A DNA stretch of 64,000 bases, from NCBI GenBank assembly GCA_022803075.1, contig JAFFTF010000006.1, forward strand, positions 248,251 through 312,250, in the 5' to 3' direction. The notes under the pieces are model-generated. The model was not told where the DNA came from and made no database searches. It saw only the letters and a program-made list of their open reading frames with translations. Positions 42,217 to 53,200 of the stretch are shown here, piece by piece (position 1 is the stretch's first letter; each line of letters begins with the position of its first letter). The position numbers were made by a program, and so were the translations under genes. This DNA comes from Micrococcales bacterium 31B. Its GTDB lineage: Bacteria; Actinomycetota; Actinomycetes; Actinomycetales; Dermabacteraceae.

Positions 42217-45200
42217 ATGCCAACTTCGGTCAACGCGGTCCAAGCAGGGCTTGGATCGTCGAACCTCATCATTGTGGGGGTGATCGCAGTCCTCACCCTC
42301 GCGGCTCTCGGCCTCGGCCTCATGTTCAGAGCGCAGGTGATGAAGGCCGACGCGGGCTCCCCCAAGATGCAAGAGATCGCGAGCGCAGTTGAGGAGGGAG
42401 CCAAGGCCTACCTCACGCGTCAGTTTCGGACGCTCGCGCTCTTCGTTTTGTTGGTATTTGCACTCCTCTTTCTCCTCCCCGGCGACACGGGGGTACGACT
42501 CGGCCGCTCGATCGCATTTCTGATCGGGGCCGGCTTCTCGGCCGTGATTGGCTCGGTGGGCATGCGTCTCGCCGTGAAGGCAAACGTGCGCGTGGCGGCC
42601 GCCGCGGGCGGCAAGGACGGCTACGCCGCGGGTGCCAAGGTCGCGTTCCGCACGGGCGGCACGGTGGGTCTCTTCACCGTCGGCTTGGGACTGTTGGGGG
42701 CCACGGGCGCCGTCCTGATCTTCCGCGAGGAGGCTCCGGGCGTGCTCGAGGGCTTCGGCTTCGGTGCGGCGCTGCTGGCGATGTTCATGCGTGTCGGCGG
42801 CGGCATTTTCACGAAGGCCGCTGACGTGGGTGCCGACCTGGTCGGCAAGGTCGAGCAGGGCATTCCCGAGGACGACCCCCGCAACCCCGCCACCATTGCC
42901 GATAACGTCGGCGACAACGTGGGTGACTGCGCGGGCATGGCCGCCGACCTGTTCGAGTCGTACGCCGTGACGCTCGTGGCGTCGCTGATCCTGGGTAAGG
43001 CCGCCTTCGGCGAGCAAGGCCTCGTGTTCCCGCTGCTGATCGCGTCCATCGGCATGATTACGGCAGCCGTGGGTGTCTATTTGACCAGGATGCGCCGTGG
43101 AGAGAATGGCCTCGTAGCTATCAACCGCGGATTCTATATTTCTGCAGTGATCGGCGCCGTGCTCAGCGTGGTGGCGGCCTACGTGTACCTGCCGTCCAAA
43201 TTTGAGTCCGTTTCGTTCGCCTCGGTGGGCCTCGCTAGCCCCTACACGTACACCGACGCGAACGGCGCCCAGGTGGCCCTGATTACGGGTGATCCTCGCA
43301 TGCTGGCCTCCATCGCGGTGATCGTCGGCATCGTGCTGGCGGGCGTCATCTTGTGGCTCACGGGTTTCTTCACCGGAACGGACAAGCCGCCCACCATGAA
43401 AGTGGCCCGCACGTCACGCACCGGTGCGGCCACGGTGGTGCTTTCGGGCATAGGCGTCGGCTTCGAATCGGCCGTCTACACCGCGGTAGCCATCGGCGCC
43501 GCAGTCGCGTTCCTGTTCACCCTCTCGGGAGGGCTGCTGCCTCTGGGTCTGTTCTTCCTCGCCATCGCGGGCTGCGGCTTGCTCACCACCGTCGGCGTCA
43601 TCGTCGCTATGGACACCTTCGGCCCGGTTTCTGATAACGCACAGGGCATCGCCGAAATGTCGGGCGAGGCCTCCGAAGAGGCCGCCGAGATCCTGACGGG
43701 TCTGGACGCGGTCGGCAACACGACCAAGGCCATCACCAAGGGCATCGCCATCGCGACGGCTGTGCTCGCGGCTGCAGCGCTGTTCGGCTCCTACCGCGAT
43801 GCCGTCTCCACGGCCCTCAACGAGGTCTCGCAGGACGCTCTGGCGAACGCCCCGGTGCTCATGCAGACGGCGCTCAGCAACTTTCAGATCTTCACGCCCA
43901 CGAATATCTTCGGCTTGATCTTGGGTGGTGCGGTGGTTTTCCTCTTCGCGGGTCTGGCCACCGACGCGGTGACGCGCGCGGCCGGTTCCATCGTGTACGA
44001 GGTGCGCCGTCAGTTCCGGGATAACCCGGGCATCATGACGTTCGAAACCAAGCCGAACTACGCGGCCTGCGTTGACATCTGCACGAAGGATTCACTCCGG
44101 GAACTGGTGACGCCGGGCCTCCTCGCAGCCATGGCGCCTATCGCGGTTGGCTTCGGTCTCGGCCCGGGGCCACTCGCGGCGTTCCTGGCTGGCTCGATCA
44201 TCACCGGTGTTCTCATGGCCGTGTTCCTCTCGAACGCGGGTGGTGCGTGGGACAACGCGAAGAAGATTGTCGAAGACGGCTCGTACGGCGGCAAGGGCAG
44301 TGATGCGCACGCGGCAACCGTCATCGGCGACACCGTGGGCGACCCGTTTAAAGACACCGCGGGCCCCGCCATCAACCCCTTGATCAAGGTAATGAACCTG
44401 GTTGCCCTACTCATCGTTCCTACGGTTGTAACCTTAAGCGTGGGCGAAAACGAAAATACGGGCGGGCGCATCATCATTGCGTTGCTGGCCCTAGTAGTCA
44501 TTATTGGAGCCGTATTGGCCTCGAAGTTGCGTCGTTCCAGCATGGACGAAGACTTTGAGGACGACGTCGACTTCGTCGATGAATCTGACGAAGACATCGA
44601 AGGCGGCGGAGATCCGAGCGTTGCTCTGATCTCGGTCGAAGACGACCCTGCCACGCAGGTTGCGGGTTCGGACCCGCGAGACCTCTTCTCGGGGTCCACG
44701 TCGCCGCGGGCGAGAGTTGATGAGGGCACACCCGAGTTCGAAACAAGCGAGGCGCCGGTCAGTTCATTCGTGGGTTCGCAGCCCCGAGCCGGGGCCTCGG
44801 TGCCGGGTGGCAGCGCCTCTGCTCGTGTCGTCCCAGTGCCCGTGAGCCGTGCAGAGACTCCAGTCGCATCTTACGAGGCGAGTTCGGCTGATGCTTCGGA
44901 GTTCACTGAAGCGCGGTCGGACGAGGGTGACTCTGGTCATCCGCTGGCTGACGCTGAGACGACCGATGCTGAGGCGGCTGATGCTGAGCTGGCTGACGCT
45001 GAGACGGCTGATGCTGAGCTGGCTGACGCTGAGACGGCCGAGCCGGAGTCGGCTGATGCTGAGTCGGCTGGCGCTGACTGGGCTGCACCGGAGTCGGTAT
45101 CGGCTGAGCCTGAGGCGGCCGACGCTGACTGGGCTGAACCCGAGTCGGCCGCGGCTGGAGATGACGCTCCGTACGGCGCGGCGGATGAATCGAGCGCGGG

Positions 45201-46287
45201 AGGCGCAAGTCCCGAGATCACAGATGAGCCCGCTGACGAGACTGCCAGCCACGCTTACAGTGACACCGTTGACGAGGCCGCCGACGCATATCCCGCCAAT
45301 TCCGAGACCGCATCTGGGTCGGACGGCGCTGTTGACGGGGCGGCGGCCACCTATGGCGCACTCGATGTTGGAGATCCCGTGGCGAGCGACGATGAGTCGG
45401 TCACCAACGGGCACGCGGCTGACACACAAAGCGCAAGTGCGCCCACCGCGGCGGAGGCTATAACTGCCGATGATTCCGGTGACTGGGCAGATTCGGCTCC
45501 CGAAGCCGTGTCTGACGAGACCGTGAATTCTTCGACCTGGATGGATTCGACTGAGGACGCCTCCGGCTCCGTCGACAGGTCAGATGCCCGTGCATCCGGC
45601 ACTCCGAAGTCCGCGACCGCAGGTGACCCGATAGCTTCAGACTCGACCTTCAACGAAGGCGCCGAAGTTGCCTCGGCCGACGAGCCAGCAACAGTAGCAA
45701 GCGCTGGCGATACCGCAGACCCGGCTGCGGGTGCCGTGGCGGAGACTGCCCCCGCGGCGTCCGACACGAGCGACGATACCGCTGACTCGGCTGTGGTCGG
45801 CGTCGCCACTGTACGTGCTGCCCAGGTCGGTGCCACTCGTGCCGACAGCGGCAAGCGGTCGGCGCAGGTCACAGGCGATGCCCCGTTTGGTCCTGACTCG
45901 GCGTTGCCCCTGGACAATGGCAAGGGCCCAGAGGGGTTCACCATCAAGGGCAACTCGAACTCCATGAAGTACCACACGACCGAGTCGCCGTACTACAAGC
46001 GCACGAAGGCGGAGGTGTGGTTCCGAACCGAGGCCGCCGCCATCGCTGCCGGGTATCAGAATGCCGGGGGCAACCGCGGATTCTCGTTCGAGCCAGGCCC
46101 CTACCCGAACTCGGCGAAGCCCGCCGCAGACGGCTCTGGCCCCGAGGGCTACCCGATCAAGGGCAACGAGGACTCGAAGAAGTTCCACGGCCCGGATTCG
46201 CCGTGGTACGTCCGCACCAAGGCGGAATACTGGTTCAAGACCGAAGAGGACGCCCGCGCGGCCGGTTTTAAGAAGCCAGGCGAGTAG
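42217..46287 (+). CDS. hppA: K+-independent H+-pyrophosphatase with long acidic tail and two small C-terminal repeats
   Basis: Residues 1-775 are a complete membrane pyrophosphatase of about 16 helices that couples PPi hydrolysis to proton export. Key motifs are DVGADLVGKVEQG (about 203) and DNVGDNVGDCAG. Lys504 in GNTTKAITKG marks the K+-independent type. Residues 776-1225 are a low-complexity acidic linker rich in Ala, Asp, Glu and Ser, part of it built from a 15-bp tandem repeat. The end holds two repeats of about 50 residues starting GPEGFTIKGN (about 1237) and GPEGYPIKGN (about 1307), each with KY/FH, SPYY or SPWY, and RTKAEVWF/RTKAEYWF. From memory these match a small actinobacterial C-terminal module named sunset domain in databases. 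Usual length is about 700-800 residues, so the tail nearly doubles the protein. Family topology places the C-terminus outside the membrane. The ATG has AAGGAG upstream. Confidence 0.93.
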   Translation: MPTSVNAVQAGLGSSNLIIVGVIAVLTLAALGLGLMFRAQVMKADAGSPKMQEIASAVEEGAKAYLTRQFRTLALFVLLVFALLFLLPGDTGVRLGRSIAFLIGAGFSAVIGSVGMRLAVKANVRVAAAAGGKDGYAAGAKVAFRTGGTVGLFTVGLGLLGATGAVLIFREEAPGVLEGFGFGAALLAMFMRVGGGIFTKAADVGADLVGKVEQGIPEDDPRNPATIADNVGDNVGDCAGMAADLFESYAVTLVASLILGKAAFGEQGLVFPLLIASIGMITAAVGVYLTRMRRGENGLVAINRGFYISAVIGAVLSVVAAYVYLPSKFESVSFASVGLASPYTYTDANGAQVALITGDPRMLASIAVIVGIVLAGVILWLTGFFTGTDKPPTMKVARTSRTGAATVVLSGIGVGFESAVYTAVAIGAAVAFLFTLSGGLLPLGLFFLAIAGCGLLTTVGVIVAMDTFGPVSDNAQGIAEMSGEASEEAAEILTGLDAVGNTTKAITKGIAIATAVLAAAALFGSYRDAVSTALNEVSQDALANAPVLMQTALSNFQIFTPTNIFGLILGGAVVFLFAGLATDAVTRAAGSIVYEVRRQFRDNPGIMTFETKPNYAACVDICTKDSLRELVTPGLLAAMAPIAVGFGLGPGPLAAFLAGSIITGVLMAVFLSNAGGAWDNAKKIVEDGSYGGKGSDAHAATVIGDTVGDPFKDTAGPAINPLIKVMNLVALLIVPTVVTLSVGENENTGGRIIIALLALVVIIGAVLASKLRRSSMDEDFEDDVDFVDESDEDIEGGGDPSVALISVEDDPATQVAGSDPRDLFSGSTSPRARVDEGTPEFETSEAPVSSFVGSQPRAGASVPGGSASARVVPVPVSRAETPVASYEASSADASEFTEARSDEGDSGHPLADAETTDAEAADAELADAETADAELADAETAEPESADAESAGADWAAPESVSAEPEAADADWAEPESAAAGDDAPYGAADESSAGGASPEITDEPADETASHAYSDTVDEAADAYPANSETASGSDGAVDGAAATYGALDVGDPVASDDESVTNGHAADTQSASAPTAAEAITADDSGDWADSAPEAVSDETVNSSTWMDSTEDASGSVDRSDARASGTPKSATAGDPIASDSTFNEGAEVASADEPATVASAGDTADPAAGAVAETAPAASDTSDDTADSAVVGVATVRAAQVGATRADSGKRSAQVTGDAPFGPDSALPLDNGKGPEGFTIKGNSNSMKYHTTESPYYKRTKAEVWFRTEAAAIAAGYQNAGGNRGFSFEPGPYPNSAKPAADGSGPEGYPIKGNEDSKKFHGPDSPWYVRTKAEYWFKTEEDARAAGFKKPGE
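44947..45147 (+). repeat. 15-bp minisatellite inside hppA
   Basis: About 13 units based on GCTGACGCTGAGACG, encoding the pentapeptide Ala-Asp-Ala-Glu-(Thr/Leu/Ser/Trp). The first units are nearly exact and later units are degenerate. One unit boundary is altered by an extra six bases. Such repeats can change copy number by slippage without breaking the frame. Confidence 0.85.
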
Positions 46288-46293
46288 GCATCA

Positions 46294-46333
46294 CGACAAG
46301 GGCTCCCACGAGTACTCGTGGGAGCCCTTGTCG
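46294..46333. terminator. Perfect 40-bp palindrome, bidirectional terminator
   Basis: CGACAAGGGCTCCCACGAGT is followed directly by its exact reverse complement. It lies between hppA (plus) and the Rieske gene (minus), which converge. The downstream bases have no long U-run. It is most simply a shared terminator. Confidence 0.85.
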
Positions 46334-46354
46334 CATCTGGTGCAGGTGTCGTGA

Positions 46355-46906
46355 CTAGGCAGCCACGACGTTGTCTCCGTCGACCGTGACCGAGATAGTG
46401 GCCAAGGGCGCGGTGGCGGGGCCCGCCTCGACAGCGCCGGTGAAGGCGTTAAACTCCGACTGGTGCGCGGGGCACGTGGCGGTCTGGCCATCCACGGTGA
46501 CATCGGCGAGGAACTCATGGGTGCAGATGGCATTGAATGCCAGCACTTCCTGACCAGCGTTGCGCGCTACGAGCACGCCCACGTCGCCGACCTTAACGAC
46601 CGTGGCGGTGTTCTCCGGCAGGTCGGCCAGCGCGATGATGGTGGTGCCAGCAGGGACCGTTGCTCCTGCGCCGGCCGGAGCCTCTTCGTCACCATCCGCG
46701 TCCGTGGCTGCATCCGAGGCAGCGCTGGAGGCAGACGAAGCGGCACTGGTCGCGGCGGCTGCGCCGGAGGAGGCCGTGTCGGTTGCGGTGTCGGACGAAC
46801 AGCCAGCGAGGGCCATGGCGGTCGCGAAACCCATGACGGCGCCTGAGGACAGCATGACGCGTCGCGAGACGCACAGAGGAAGTTGCCTGGGCAGAGGATC
46901 GGTCAT
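46355..46906 (-). CDS. Rieske [2Fe-2S] lipoprotein
   Basis: A 183-residue exported iron-sulfur protein. The N-terminus has SRRVMLS (a twin-arginine-like motif), a hydrophobic stretch and the lipobox LAGC (Cys36), so it is probably folded with its cluster and exported by Tat, then lipid-anchored. An Ala/Ser/Asp linker (about 37-80) leads to a Rieske domain with the ligand pairs CTH and CPAH. The Cys residues that form a disulfide in bc1-type Rieske proteins are absent. Its redox partner is not in the window. The ATG at 46906 follows AGGAG; an upstream in-frame ATG is unlikely. Confidence 0.88.
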   Translation of the reverse strand: MTDPLPRQLPLCVSRRVMLSSGAVMGFATAMALAGCSSDTATDTASSGAAAATSAASSASSAASDAATDADGDEEAPAGAGATVPAGTTIIALADLPENTATVVKVGDVGVLVARNAGQEVLAFNAICTHEFLADVTVDGQTATCPAHQSEFNAFTGAVEAGPATAPLATISVTVDGDNVVAA

Positions 46907-47159
46907 CGGGGGCTCCTGTGGTGAAGGAATTCGACGGATAGATTTGGTATTACTCCCAGTGATTAGCGTATTCGCCTGGGTCAACATGCGCGACCGATAC
47001 CGAAGCATTATTGGTGCAGGTTTCATGAAATTGCACGTCAAGAGCAGCCCACAGAGTACCGAGACGGTACTGCCGAAATTATTGGTGGACCGCAGGGCCC
47101 CAATATTGAAAGTGCGAGACCCGGCGCGACAGAGTCAGCGTGGTGGGGGCTCGACCAGG

Positions 47160-47200
47160 CAGGTTTCGTGTTATAAGGGTGCCTCGCTTACCCTAGAACC
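47160..47200 (+). promoter_or_regulatory. Possible promoter/operator before the surface protein gene
   Basis: The 353-base gap 46907-47259 contains no gene I can support. Near its right end is an imperfect inverted repeat, AGGGT-gcctcgctt-ACCCT (47177-47195), flanked by TTATAA and TTACCCTAG. It vaguely recalls DtxR/IdeR boxes, but the fit is poor. It is the best candidate for a control region of the downstream operon. Confidence 0.25.
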
Positions 47201-47259
47201 TGAGATTGTTGCAGGGGACGCAACGTCGTCGTGCCTAAAGATTTTCACGGGGGGAAGAC

Positions 47260-50200
47260 TTGCGCAGCAGGGGATGGTTTGCGACTCATCGAAAATCGGG
47301 CATTACTAGTCTCGTCGTGGTCGCGCTCGTCGGTAGTTTGACGGCGGCCGCCACCCAATATGAGGGCTTCCAGCAGCCCAACATCAGTCTGAATGATGGG
47401 GGAGTGTGGGTAACCAATGAGTCGAAGCAACTCGTCGGTCGCCTGAATTACCCGTCAGGCGCCATTGACGGGGTCCTCAACGTCGCCTCCACCGACTTTG
47501 ACGTGTACCAAAGCAGCGACAACGTCATGGTAGACAGCGATGGGAGCACGGGCGCGCGCCTCGACACCATCAGCCCCGCAACGGTGCAGAAGGCCGGCGG
47601 TATAGCGGCGCCCGGCCCCGCGTCGCCTGCCCTCGGCGGCGACACCATAGCATTCGCCGATTCTAAGGGCAACTTCTGGGCCATTCCCGCCGAGACCCTG
47701 GGCTCGTTTACCCCCGCGTCGGTCAAACCCACGCTCGCGCTCAAAGAAGAGCCCCTCGTCGCGGTCAGCGTCGACGGCAAATACGCCTTCGCATTCGCGA
47801 GAGAAGCCAGCACGATGTACACGGTTTCGCTGCAAGCAGGCAAGTACGTCAAGACCGCGGAGGTCGCGGTCGAAGGGTTCTCTGCGGGTGATGGCACGCA
47901 GATTACCGTCGTCGGCGAGCACGCCGTTCTCTTCGACTCCGCCACGGGCACCGTATGGAGCAACGGGAGCGCCTCCAAGATTTCGGCCACGGGGTACACC
48001 CCCGCCGCCGGTGACATCGTGCAGGTACCTGGGGCGGACGCCTCGGTGGCCCTGATCGCCACGACCGACGGTCTGGTGCAGACCCCCATATTTGGCGGTG
48101 CTGGCACGGTCCTTGCGGCTGGCGCGTCCGGGACGCCCGCGGCCCCCGCATTCTTTCAGGGCTGTGCCTACGGTGCCTGGGTCGGCTCGAACGTGGCGAT
48201 GCGGTCCTGCGGTGCTGCGGGCCCGGTCGTCAGCCCGATTCCTAGCCTCTCCGACGGTGCGAAGCTCGCGTATCGCATGAACTACGACTTCATCGTGCTG
48301 AACAACCTGGCGGACGGTAACACGTGGCTGGTCGCGAAGAACCTCGAACTGGTCAACAACTGGACCCAAAACACCGTGAGCCAGGACGCCACGAGTGATT
48401 CGACCGAGCAGTCGGATGACGTCCGCTACGACACCAACGGTGACGCTCGCCCCGACCGCACCAACAACCAGCCTCCGGTCGCCAAGGCCGACGAGTACGG
48501 CGTGCGTCCGGGCGCGACCCTGCTGATGCCCGTCACGCTGAACGACACCGACCCGAACGGCGACGTGCTGACAGTGCGGGCGGGGGCGGCGCAGACGACC
48601 CCTGAACTGGGACCCGTCGAGACCGTGCTGTCGGGCACGGCGTTCCAAATTGAGGTGCCCTCGTCGGCTGCCCCGGGAGACTATCGCGTCTCGTATGTGG
48701 CCAACGACGGCCGCCTCGACTCAGCCCCCGCTCAAGTTCTGATTCACGTGGTGGACCCCTCGGTGAGCGACGAGCCGAAGGCACTGCCCGGCAAGTCATC
48801 GGCCGCGACGGTGGCGGCCGGCGGCACGGTGACCTACAACGTGTTGAACGATTGGATGTCCCCTCAGGGCGACCCGCTCTACCTGAAAGAGGCCATGCTC
48901 GACGAGGCCTATGTGGGCCAGGGCAGCGTGCAGTTCACGCCCGACGGCGAGATTACCTACCGCGATGCCGGGTCGACCCTCGACAAGAAGGTCATCAAAT
49001 TTACTGTCGCCGATGATCACGGCAAGGAGTCGACGCTCGGCAAACTCGAGATCACCGTGCTCCCCACCGACCAGGCCAAACCCATCTTGAGCCCCGACCA
49101 CGTGCAGATTCAGGCTGGCCAAGCCACCACTCTCGAACCGCTGCTGAACGACTACGACCCCACGGGCGGCAACCTGACCCTGAACAGCGTTGAACTTGAT
49201 ATCCCCGAAACCGGGATGACCGTCGCCTCGCAGGCGGCTTCGGGGCGGGTTGAAGTCACCTCCGAGACACCTGGCACCTACATACTGAACTACGAGGCGA
49301 GTGGCTCGGGGCCCGGTGCAACAAGTTTCATTCGTGTCGATGTTCTCGAGCGCACCGCTCAGCAGGACCCCATCGCTGTCAACGACATTGCGGTCTTGCC
49401 CTACGGCGGCAGTCGTCTGGTAGGGGCCCTCGACAACGATAGTGACCCACTCGGCGGGGTGCTCTCCATCAGTTCGGTGAATGTGCCCGAGACCGCCTTC
49501 TTCAAGGTGGAGGTGCTTCAGCATTCGGTACTGCGAATCTCGTCGATTCGCTCCAGCACGCAGCCAGCGTCATTCACCTATACCGTCGTCAACGCGGTGG
49601 GCAGCGCGACCGCAACCGTGCTGGTGACGCCGCTCTCCGCGCCCGAGCAGCTGTTGCCGCCCCAACCCAAGGACGACTACGCGAAGGTCCGCGCGGGCGA
49701 CGTGCAAACCGTGCCCGTGCTCGCCAACGACACAGACCCTCAGGGTGCGAAGCTGACGCTCGACCCCGAACTGAAGGTCGAGACTCCCGGCATAGGCTCG
49801 GCGTTCGTCGCCGACAACAAGATCCGGTTCCAGGCCAGCGGTGAGCCCGGGGTGGCTGTGGTGCGCTACAACGTGAGCAATGGTGGCGGAGAGGCCACTG
49901 CGACGCTCCGCATCGAAGTCACGGCGCGTGAAGCCAAAAACGAGGCGCCCCAGCCGGGTGTCGTGCGCGGCCGTACGGTGACCGGCCAGCGCGTCACGAT
50001 TCCCGTCAACCTTTCAAATGCCGACGCCAACGGCGACTCGGTGTCGATTACCTCGGTGGGTGATGACAACCCACCGCAGCTGGGCAAGATCGTGTCATTC
50101 AGCAATGATTCGATCACCTACGAGGCGTTCGATCAGGCCGGCACCGACACGTTCCACTTCACCGTGACCGACTCGTTCGGGGCGATCGGACAGGGAATCG

Positions 50201-53200
50201 CGTACGTCGGCATTGCGAAGCCTTCGGGGGACCAGCCAGGCCCGACCGCGGTGCCAGACCAGGTCGACGCGCGTCCGGGCACCCGGCTCGCGATCCCCGT
50301 GACCGTGAATGACTACTCGCCCACGGCAGCCGCCCTCGCAGTGGTGCCCGAGGACCTCAACGGCGGCGAGCAGCTCAGCCCCGAAGTGCTCAACAACCAG
50401 GTTGTCGTGCAGACCCCCGCACAGGACGGCGACTACACGTTTAACTACACCATCACGGACGGCGCCCTCACCGACTCGGCCGCCGTCGTGGTGAAGGTGC
50501 GCGCCACGGCCGAGCTGAAGCCCCCACTGCCGAAGGACGACTTCGTGCCGCCCAGCGAGGCCGAAAAGTTGCAGACCTTCACCGTGCCGGTGCTCACGAA
50601 CGACGCCGACCCCATGGGAATCAATACCGACCTCAGGGTCAGCCTCGTCGGGGCGGACGCCACGTCCACCAGCGCGTCGACCGCCACCGCAGCCGTGCTC
50701 GCCGACCAGAGCCTGAAGGTCACGTTCACCGAGCAGCCGCAACTGCTGCGATACCGCGTCACGAACCCGAACTTTGACACCACGGCAGACGCGTTTGTGC
50801 ACGTTCCCGCGAAGCCACCGGCACCGCCTGAAGAAGAGAAGGAGGAGGTCAAGCCCGTACGGGTCGCCCCCGCCTACAACGGTGCGGTGCTGACCGTAAA
50901 CGCTGGCGAATCGGTCGAGGTGCCGATCGTGAGGTACGTGAGCGACCTACCGGACTCTCGCACCCCGACCCTGGTGGACAGCGCGTCGGCACGGGCCACC
51001 AAATCGACCATTGCCAACGGCGACCCCATGGTCAAGGACGCCGCGACCCTCCTTTACGCGACCGCACCGGAGGCGAGCGGCAGCGCCGTGATCACGGTGC
51101 GGGTCTCCGACGGACCGGCGGACGACGCAGAGGCCAAGATCGCGACCATTGCGATTCAGGTCAGCATCGTGCCGAAGGATCGACTCGCGCCGCTCTTTAC
51201 GCCGCGAAACCTCGAACTCGAGCAGGCGGGAGCCGCGGGCAGCCTCGACCTGGCCGCGCTTACGACCTCCTTTAACACGCCCGAGCAGTTGCAGTGGTCG
51301 CTCGGCACGCCGCTGCCCGCCGGGTTCACCACCACGCTCAGTGGCTCGACGCTCAGCGTGAAGGCCGATGGAGCAGCCGGAACGGCGGGCAATGTTCCGA
51401 TCATCGTGACGGACGGAGGCGACACGACTCGGGTCACCGGCTCCATCGCCCTGTCAACCATCTCGTCGAAGAGGCCGCTCGCGACGCTGACCGCGCAGAC
51501 CCTCGACGCGGTGCCCGGAACTGCCGTGACGGTGAACGCCCTGCAGGGCTCGACCAACCCGTTCCCTGAAACCCCACTCACGGTTGTGGCCGATTCACTC
51601 TCGTACGATCAGACGCAGGTCACCGCATCGATCAGCGGCAGCAACATCGTGGTCAATCCCGTCGCGGGCAAGGTAGGCCAGGCCACCGTGGAGTTCAAGG
51701 TGGCCGACGCTACTGGCGATGTCGCCCGCCAGGTGCAGGGCCGCATGACAATCAACGTGAAGGGCAAGCCCGACCCCATTGCCGCCGTTCAGGTGAAGGG
51801 CATCGGCGACGGCTACGTCGACCTGCAGTGGGCGGCACCCGCCAATTACGGATCGCCCATCACGAACTACACCGTCACCGCCGCGAGCGGCGCCCTGCCC
51901 GCGCCGTTCCAGTGCGGGGTGCAGACCGTGTGTCGCATTACCGGCCTGACCAACAACCAGACGTACACGTTTAAGGTCACGGCGACGAGCGCCGCGGGCA
52001 CGAGCGATCCATCCACCGCGTCCGGCCCCGCGCGGCCAGACCGACTGCCACCGGCGCCGCCAGCCCCCACCATCAAGAATCAGAACGGCACCCTCGTCGT
52101 CACGTGGGTTGCGCCCGACGCCACCAACCGTTCGCCCGACGTGTCGTACGACCTGCTCATCACCCCCGGCCTCACCAACGGCACGCAGACGCTCAACCTG
52201 CCGGCGAGCAGTCGATCCGCGACGCTCAGCTCGGTCGCACTCGGCACCACGTATTCCGTCGCGGTGCGGGCCAACAACTCGGCGGGAGCGAACGGAGCGG
52301 TGGGCAACGGCGCATGGTCGCCCGCGGTGAGCGAGAAGCCCTCCAAGCCGCCGACCCTGCCGGGAGCACCCTCGGCGTCGCGCGAGGCAACCAAACTCGG
52401 CGGCATCATCAATGTCAGTTGGCCCGCGGCGCAGGCAAACGGCGATGCCGTGTCGGGCTACACCGTGACGGCCACGGGTGATCCGAGCGGACCCATGACT
52501 CGCCAGGTCGCAGGCAACCTCACGGCCTATCGCTTCACGGGCCTGAACCCCAATGCCACGTACAGCTTTAGCGTCGTAGCAGCCAACCGCGACGGTAACG
52601 GGCCCGCTTCGGGCAACTCCAATAGCGTGTTGCCCTATTCGGTGCCCGAAGCCCCGGGCAGCGTGTCACTCGCGCAGCTGGAGGCGGGCATGTCGACGGC
52701 CACGGCCGCCAAGATGCGCGTCACGTGGACCGCAGCGACCACCAACGGCACGGCCCTCACCGGCTACGTGGTAAACCTGCCCTCGGGCCCCGTGAGCGTC
52801 GGCGCCAACCAAACCACCTACGATTTCAACGGCACCAACGGCACGCCCGTCTCGGTGACCGTGACGGCCCGCAACGCCCACACCAGTGGCCCCGGACGAA
52901 GCTCCAATAGCGTCACCCCGTACGGCAAGCCGAGCCTGGGCGGGGCGCTCACCGGTACCGGCAGTGGCCCCTCCATTGAATGGAAGTGGGGCGCCCCCAT
53001 CCTCAACGGCAACAAGTTCGTTCGGTGGGAACTCTCGGGCGCGGCGACCACCAACATCACCAACGCCGCTACTCGCACATACACCACCTCACCGGGCTAC
53101 GGGGTCACCGAAAACCTCACCCTCACGCTCGTCACGAGCAATGGGTCGGTGAGCCAGTCCGCGAGCGCGTACTCGGGCCAAGAACCGCGCACCTACGCCC

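Noticed and set aside
44947-45147. CRISPR-like array
   Set aside because: The repeats have no spacers, encode protein in frame, and no cas gene is present.
44849-45463. Antisense and alternative-frame peptides over the hppA repeat
   Set aside because: They are periodic because the DNA is a 15-bp tandem repeat; no ribosome-binding site or homologue-like segment is seen.
47177-47195. DtxR/IdeR iron box upstream of the surface protein gene
   Set aside because: Only five bases per arm match a palindrome and the core differs from the consensus; the downstream genes have no iron role. Kept only as a low-confidence control region.
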